The translations under genes and the position numbers were made by a program. From Billgrantia tianxiuensis (GTDB taxonomy: Bacteria; Pseudomonadota; Gammaproteobacteria; Pseudomonadales; Halomonadaceae), in the NCBI RefSeq assembly GCF_009834345.1, contig NZ_CP035042.1, positions 3,224,001-3,288,000 of the forward strand: DNA of 64,000 nucleotides, read 5' to 3'. Positions 58,893 to 64,000 of the stretch are shown here, one piece after another (positions within the stretch are counted from its first letter, which is position 1; the number at the start of each line of letters is the position of its first letter). The notes beneath the pieces were generated by a model, which saw nothing but the letters and a program-made list of their open reading frames with translations, was not told the origin of the DNA and made no database searches.

Positions 58893-61336
58893 ATGCTCAC
58901 CCTGATACTCCTCATCCTCACTGTCGCTGGCCTGCTGGCGTTAATGCGGCGCGAGGCCGGCGCCATGCCGATCCTGGTCATGCTCGGAGGCCTTGGCCTG
59001 GTGAGTCTGCTGGTCTCCCCCGTACTTGGCGTACTGCTGCTGCTCGGCGCGGCGGCAGTCGCCGTGGCTGGCCTGCCGGCGCTGCGCACCCAGTGGCTCA
59101 CGCCGCGCCTGTTCGTCATGTTCAAGCGCGTCTCGCCCAAGGTTTCCGACACGGAGCGTATTGCGCTGGAAGCCGGCACCGTGGCCTGGGATGGCGAGCT
59201 GTTCTCGGGTCGTCCGCAGTGGGACAAGCTGATGAGCTACCGCGACGACGGCCTAAGCGAGGAGGAGCGCAGCTTCCTCGAGCATCAGTGCTCGGTGGCC
59301 GCCGGCATGTGCAATGCCTGGGAGATCGCCAAGGAGCGTGCCGATCTGCCCGAAGAGCTGTGGCAGTACCTGAAGAAGGAGGGCTTCTTCGGCATGATCA
59401 TCCCCAAGGAGTACGGCGGCCTCGGGTTCTCGGCCAAGGCCCAGTCGCTGATACTGCAGAAACTCTCGATCAGCGAGACGCTGATGGTCACGGTGGGAGT
59501 GCCCAACTCCCTGGGCCCGGGCGAGCTGCTGCTCAAGTACGGTACCCAGGCGCAAAAGGATCACTATCTACCGCGCCTGGCCGACGGCCGCGAAATCCCC
59601 TGCTTCGGCCTGACCGGCCCCCGCGCCGGCAGTGACGCCACCTCGCTTCCCGACACCGGTATCGTCTGCAAGCAAGTGATCGACGGTGAAGAGGTGTTGG
59701 GCTTGCGCCTCAACTTCGAGAAGCGCTGGATCACCCTGGCGCCCATCGCCACCGTCATAGGCCTGGCTTTCCGCCTGTTCGACCCCGACCACTTGCTGGG
59801 CGGGGAGGAGGATCGTGGCATCACCCTCGCACTGGTGCCTCGCAATACCGCTGGCATGGAGATCGGCCGCCGCCACCACCCCATCGGCAGCCCGTTCCTC
59901 AACGGCCCGATCAAGGGCAAGGACGTCTTCGTCCCACTGGACACCATCATCGGCGGCACCGAGATGATCGGTCAGGGCTGGCGCATGCTGGTGGAGTGTC
60001 TTTCCATCGGCCGCTGCATCACCCTGCCCTCCGGTGCCAGCGGCACCATGCGCTACGCCCTGGGCTGGACCGGCGGCTTCGCCCGCATTCGCCGCCAGTT
60101 CAACGTACCCGTCGCTGAGATGGAGGGCGTACAGGAGCCGCTGGCACGCCTGGCCTCGCTGGGCTACATCGCCCAGGCGGCGGTCTACCAGACCGCCAAC
60201 ACCATCGACCGCGGTGAGAAGCCTTCCGTACCATCGGCAATCCTCAAGAGCCAGCTCACCGAGTTCCAGCGCCTCGGGCTCTCCGATGCCATGGACATCC
60301 ACGGCGGCAAGGCGGTGACCCTGGGCCCGCGTAACTACCTGGGCATCGGCTACAGTGCTAACCCGGTGTCGATCACGGTCGAGGGTGCCAACATCATGAC
60401 CCGCAACCTGATGATCTTCGGCCAGGGCGCCATCCGCTGCCATCCGTTCGTGCTCGAGGAGCTGGCCGCTTCGGACAGCAACGATCTGCCGGCCTTCGAT
60501 CGTGCCTTCTTCGGCCACGCAGCCCTAGTCTTCAGCAACGCCGCACGCGCCTTCACCATGGGGCTCGGCATCGGCAAGCCGAGCGTGCCCTTCGATGCGG
60601 TCGCCGCGCCCTACGCCCGCGACATGGCGCGTCTCTCGGCCGGCTTCAGCCTGTGTGCCGATGCCGCCATGGCCAGCCTCGGGCCACGCTCAAGCAGCGC
60701 GAGATGATCTCTGCACGCCTGGGCGACGTGCTCTCCAATCTCTACCTTGCTTCGATGGTGCTCAAGCACTGGCAGGAGGGCGACAAGGTGGAAGGCGAGG
60801 CCGCCCTACTCCACTACAGCTGCACCCACCTGCTGCAGCGTGCCGAGCAAGCCTTCGACGAGCTGTTCGACAACCTGCCCAACCGCGCGCTGGCCGGCGT
60901 GCTGCGCGCGGTGACGATGCCGTTGGGACGGCGCTGGAAGCGCCCCGCCGATCACCTGACCCGGCAGATCGCTCAGTCCGTGTCGCGCAACACCGCGCTG
61001 CGCGCCAAGCTCCTCGCGGCAGCCTGGCAGCAGAACGACGGCGTCAAGGACAACCCGCTGGCCCGCTACAACGCCCTGCTGGCCGACTACGACCGCGCCG
61101 AAGCGCTCTACCGCACGGTCAACAAGGCCTACGCCAAGGACGAACTGCCGCGTCAGGCGCTGCATCCCGAGGCGCGGCTGGAGGCAGCGCGGGAGAAGGG
61201 CCTGGTCAGCGAGGAGGACGCCGAGTTCATGCGCCGCTTCGAAGCCGAAGTACTCGAACTGCTCAGCGTGGACGACTTCGAGTACGACGAATTCGCCACC
61301 GACAAGGCCAACATCCTGCGCCACAACGCCGCCTGA
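58893..61336 (+). CDS. fadE: Acyl-CoA dehydrogenase FadE (frameshifted)
   Basis: Inner-membrane-associated acyl-CoA dehydrogenase for the first oxidation step of fatty-acid beta-oxidation. Two N-terminal hydrophobic segments (about 1-60) precede the dehydrogenase fold, with MIIPKEYGGLGFSAKAQSL, ITLPSGASGTMRYALGWTGG and ITVEGANIMTRNLMIFGQGA. The frame breaks at the GGG run 60681-60683 (GGGG expected after MASL). The remainder reads ATLKQREMISARLGDVLSNL. The restored product has 814 residues, identical in length to E. coli FadE. The ATG at 58893 has AGGGAG 11 bases upstream; an in-frame ATG at 58869 would add eight residues. Confidence 0.93.
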
Positions 61337-61361
61337 CGCTTGTCTCGACCACTGCACCACC

Positions 61362-61386
61362 GCCCCGGCCCAGCGCCGGGGCTTTT
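61362..61386 (+). terminator. Terminator between convergent fadE and the SLC13-type gene
   Basis: GCCCCGGC (61362-61369) and GCCGGGGC (61375-61382) pair around a 5-base loop and are followed by TTTT. Confidence 0.75.
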
Positions 61387-61388
61387 GC

Positions 61389-63305
61389 TTAAAGGGGCCA
61401 GACCAGCAGAATCATCGGCATCGCCACCGCCAGCACCAGCAGTGAGAGCGGCAAGCCCATCTTCCAATAGTCGCCGAAGCGATAGCCACCGGGCCCCATC
61501 ACCAGGGTATTGGATTGGTGGCCTATCGGTGTCAGGAAGGCGCATGAAGCACTCACCGCCACTACCATGAGGAAGGGGTCGACCGAGGCACCGAAGCCCT
61601 CCGCCAGGCTGGCGGCGATGGGCGCCATCAACAGCGCCGCCGCGGCGTTGTTGATCACGTTGGAAAGCAGCATCGAGAGCAGGAACAGACCGACCAGCAG
61701 CGCCATGATCGGCCACTGCTGGCCGGCCGTGAGCAGCCCTTCGGCGATCAGGCTGGCCCCGCCGCTGGTTTCCAACGCCTGCCCCACCGGAATCATCGCT
61801 CCCAGCAGCACGATGACCGGCCCATCGACGGCCTGGTAGGCCTCGCGCAGCGGCAGCACCCCCACCAGCAGCGAAACCAGCGCAGCCGCCGACAGGGCAA
61901 CCGCCGCCGGCAGCAGGTCCATCAGCATGGCCAGAATCGCCACGGCGAAAACGGCAATCGATACCAGCAGCATGCGCGGCTGTCCGAGCGGCAGGTTGCG
62001 CCGGGCCAGCGGCAGGCAGCCCAGCGTCGCCAGGCTCTCGCCAAGATTGCTCTCGCCCCCCTGCAGGAGTAGCACGTCGCCGGCGCGGAAACGAATGTCA
62101 CGCAGGCGTTGCTTGAGCCGCCCGCCATCACGAGCGACGGCGATCAGGTGCAAACCGTACTGGTTCTGCAGGCGCAACTGGGTGACGGTCCGGTTGATCA
62201 TCATGGAGTCGTTGCGCACCACCGCCTCGATCAGCTCGAGACCTTCGGTGGTGGCCGGCTTCTTCTTCTTCTCCGCCTTCTTGCCGGCGTCCTGTTCGCC
62301 GTTGTCCCGCCGAGGGCTGGCATCGCCCATCGCCCGGGGCGTGACCTCGAGCTTTGCGGCGGGGTTGTCCCCCGCCTCTTGGGGCTGCGCCTCGTTCTCC
62401 AACGCCTCCTGCTCTTCAGGTCCCAAGCCCACGAGTAGCCCGGCCTTGTCCTCGAGCAGCTTCATTTCCTCGGGCCCGGCCTCGACCAACAGGATGTCTT
62501 CCGCCTTCAGCGTGCCAAGAAAGGCATGTCCGGCCCAGCGTCGATCTCCGCGTACTACGGCCAATACCGGCACGGTCTCCTCCAACTCCCGCTGCAGTTC
62601 ACGAAGCGTCCAACCAGCGGCCTTGGAATCCTCAGCGACTTTCAGTTCCACGAGGTAATTGGCGGTATCGAACATCTCCTCGGTAGACGCCTTGCCCGCC
62701 CGTCTGGGCACTAGGCGCCAGCCGAGCAGCACGATGAAGGCAAGCCCCACCAGGGCCACGCTGGCCCCCACGGGGAAAAACGAGAACATGCCGAAGGTCT
62801 CGCCGGTCACGCTGCCGCGATAGCTGGCGATGATGATGTTGGGCGGGGTACCGATCAGTGTCATGAGACCGCCGAGCAGCGAGCCGAAGGCAAGCGGCAT
62901 CAGCAATAGCGAAGGCGAGGTATTGTGCTCACGCGCCAGGCGCATGGCCACCGGCAGGAGCAGCGCCAGGGCACCCACGTTATTCATGAAGCCGGACAGC
63001 ACCACCACGGTGGCGGTGAGCGCTACCAGTTGCAGGAACAGGCGGTCGCCTACCTTAAGCACCTGCTCGGCGATGACATCCACCACGCCGGAACGCTCGA
63101 AGCCGCGGCTGAGCACCAGCACGGCAGCCACGGTGATCACCGCCGGATGACCGAAGCCGAGGAAGGCGTCGTCGCCCGGCACCAACCCCAGCATGACCGA
63201 GACCAGCAGGGCCGAGAGCGCCACCAGGTCGTAGCGGAAGCGTCCCCAGACGAAAGCGGCCAGCGTCAGTCCCAGCACGATGAAAACCAGCGTATGGTCG
63301 GCCAT
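61389..63305 (-). CDS. SLC13/DASS-type permease with two TrkA-C (RCK_C) domains
   Basis: Membrane transporter of about 638 residues. An N-terminal half with five or six helices carries GFMNNVGALALLLPVAMRLA and GGLMTLIGTPPNIIIASYRG. Two cytoplasmic TrkA-C domains follow (about 205-290 and 355-420), then a second membrane half with AMIPVGQALETSGGASL, LLSNVINNAAAALLMAPIAA and FLTPIGHQSNTLVMGPGGY. A charged Glu/Lys-rich linker of about 55 residues separates the two TrkA-C domains. Proteins of this plan move sulfate, dicarboxylates or other anions; the substrate is unknown. The ATG at 63305 has GGGAG upstream; a GTG at 63311 is also in frame. Confidence 0.87.
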   Translation of the reverse strand: MADHTLVFIVLGLTLAAFVWGRFRYDLVALSALLVSVMLGLVPGDDAFLGFGHPAVITVAAVLVLSRGFERSGVVDVIAEQVLKVGDRLFLQLVALTATVVVLSGFMNNVGALALLLPVAMRLAREHNTSPSLLLMPLAFGSLLGGLMTLIGTPPNIIIASYRGSVTGETFGMFSFFPVGASVALVGLAFIVLLGWRLVPRRAGKASTEEMFDTANYLVELKVAEDSKAAGWTLRELQRELEETVPVLAVVRGDRRWAGHAFLGTLKAEDILLVEAGPEEMKLLEDKAGLLVGLGPEEQEALENEAQPQEAGDNPAAKLEVTPRAMGDASPRRDNGEQDAGKKAEKKKKPATTEGLELIEAVVRNDSMMINRTVTQLRLQNQYGLHLIAVARDGGRLKQRLRDIRFRAGDVLLLQGGESNLGESLATLGCLPLARRNLPLGQPRMLLVSIAVFAVAILAMLMDLLPAAVALSAAALVSLLVGVLPLREAYQAVDGPVIVLLGAMIPVGQALETSGGASLIAEGLLTAGQQWPIMALLVGLFLLSMLLSNVINNAAAALLMAPIAASLAEGFGASVDPFLMVVAVSASCAFLTPIGHQSNTLVMGPGGYRFGDYWKMGLPLSLLVLAVAMPMILLVWPL

Positions 63306-63397
63306 TTCCACTCCCTGTGTCGGCGAGCTTTCAGCACAACAGCCACACGCGAAAAAATCCAGCGCTTTCTTTACCTTGGCATGCGTTCAGCACGCGC

Positions 63398-63428
63398 CGA
63401 AACGAAAGAACCCGGCCGCAGCCGGGTT
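63398..63428 (-). terminator. Terminator of the enoyl-CoA hydratase gene
   Basis: AACCCGGC (63409-63416) and GCCGGGTT (63421-63428) pair around a 4-base loop. On the minus strand CTTTCGTTT follows. It lies about 20 bases after the stop of the leftward gene. Confidence 0.7.
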
Positions 63429-63448
63429 CCTTGGTCATAAAGCGCCGG

Positions 63449-64000
63449 TTATTTCGCCATCTTCTCGAGCATGGCGTTGACCGCCGCCAGGTGCTCCGGC
63501 TCGTTGTGGCACATGCCCTGGAACACGGCGCACAAGTCGAGGAAATCCTTGAGCTCGGTGCGTTGTGCCATCTTCATCAGGCGCTTGGTCAGCCGCGTGG
63601 CCTTGGGCGGCTGGGCGGCGATGCGTGCCGCCAGCTCGTTCACCTTCTCCATCAGCGCCTCCGGCTCGGTGACCTCGAGCACGATGCCGTACTCCTTGGC
63701 CTCCTCGGCATCGATCACCCGCCCGGAGAGGGTCAGCTCGAAGGCCCGCTGGTAGCCGATCAGACGCTGCATGAACCAGGCGCCGCCGTCGCCGGGGATG
63801 ATCCCCAGGTTGAGGAAGGTCTCGCCGAACTTGGCCTTTCTCGAGGCGATGCGGATATCCGCCATGTTGGCCAGGTCGAAGCCGGCACCGATGGCAGGGC
63901 CATTGACCGCGGCGATGACCGGCACCTCCACCGCCTGCAGCGCCAGCGGGATGCGCTGGATACCCCGTCGATAGCGCCCCGCCACTTCGGCCACGTCGCC
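63449..64000 (-). CDS. Enoyl-CoA hydratase/isomerase family protein (5' part outside window)
   Basis: Crotonase-fold protein acting on enoyl-CoA esters in fatty-acid or amino-acid breakdown. The visible 183 or so residues include the second oxyanion-hole and catalytic region (VIAAVNGPAIGAGFDLANMA, then DIRIASRKAKFGETFLNLGI, IPGDGGAWFMQRLIG) and the C-terminal helices. The frame is open to the window edge, so the N-terminus lies beyond base 64000. The nearby fadE fits a beta-oxidation role, but the exact substrate is unknown. Confidence 0.9.
   Translation of the reverse strand, partial: GDVAEVAGRYRRGIQRIPLALQAVEVPVIAAVNGPAIGAGFDLANMADIRIASRKAKFGETFLNLGIIPGDGGAWFMQRLIGYQRAFELTLSGRVIDAEEAKEYGIVLEVTEPEALMEKVNELAARIAAQPPKATRLTKRLMKMAQRTELKDFLDLCAVFQGMCHNEPEHLAAVNAMLEKMAK

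Overview
The window looks like chromosome of a halophilic, GC-rich gammaproteobacterium, most likely Halomonas or a close relative (Halomonadaceae). This rests on gene order (mreB divergent from gatCAB; hemA divergent from a TPR lipoprotein-lolB-ispE-prs-rplY-pth-ychF), on the betIBA glycine-betaine operon, and on strong G/C at third codon positions. I see no CRISPR array, rRNA, prophage or intact insertion sequence.

Layout. 1-3773: start of mreB and the gatCAB amidotransferase operon. 3826-8728: a PuuR-like regulator, a chemoreceptor, rmuC and a LuxR-type regulator. 8820-21245: a polyamine/agmatine block with two almost identical gamma-glutamyl-aminobutyraldehyde dehydrogenases (puuC), an M20-type N-carbamoyl amidohydrolase, two class-III aminotransferases, an NhaC-type antiporter, agmatine deiminase (aguA), puuD and puuA. 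21253-25094: a lower-GC module of LysR regulator, tandem Asp/Glu racemase and dicarboxylate/amino-acid symporter. 25657-34830: a glycine-zipper protein, then a leftward cluster puuB2-puuA2-potFGHI-puuB1 for putrescine import and gamma-glutamylation. 35149-39790: leftward hemA-prfA-prmC-lrp-moeB. 40023-46938: rightward envelope and housekeeping genes. 46992-54560: tRNA-Met, apeB, prc, a MASE1-GGDEF-EAL protein, three tRNA-Asn and a second tRNA-Met. 54651-58741: betIBA with its operator. 58893-64000: fadE, an SLC13-type transporter and a partial enoyl-CoA hydratase.

How the genes work together. PotFGHI imports putrescine. AguA starts agmatine breakdown. PuuA, PuuB, PuuC and PuuD give the gamma-glutamyl route to GABA, and the class-III aminotransferases give a direct transamination route. 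Two puuA, two puuB, two puuC and two aminotransferases within 27 kb suggest that polyamines are an important carbon and nitrogen source here. No aguB-type nitrilase is visible, so the M20 carbamoylase is a candidate for that step.

Sequence quality. Eight genes (aguA, puuA2, prmC, ispE, pth, apeB, betA, fadE) are each broken by one or two missing bases, always in a short run of C or G. Restoring one base per site gives full-length products of the expected size. Because prmC, ispE and pth are essential or nearly so in related bacteria, I read these as consensus errors rather than real pseudogenes. Coordinates for these genes span the restored gene.
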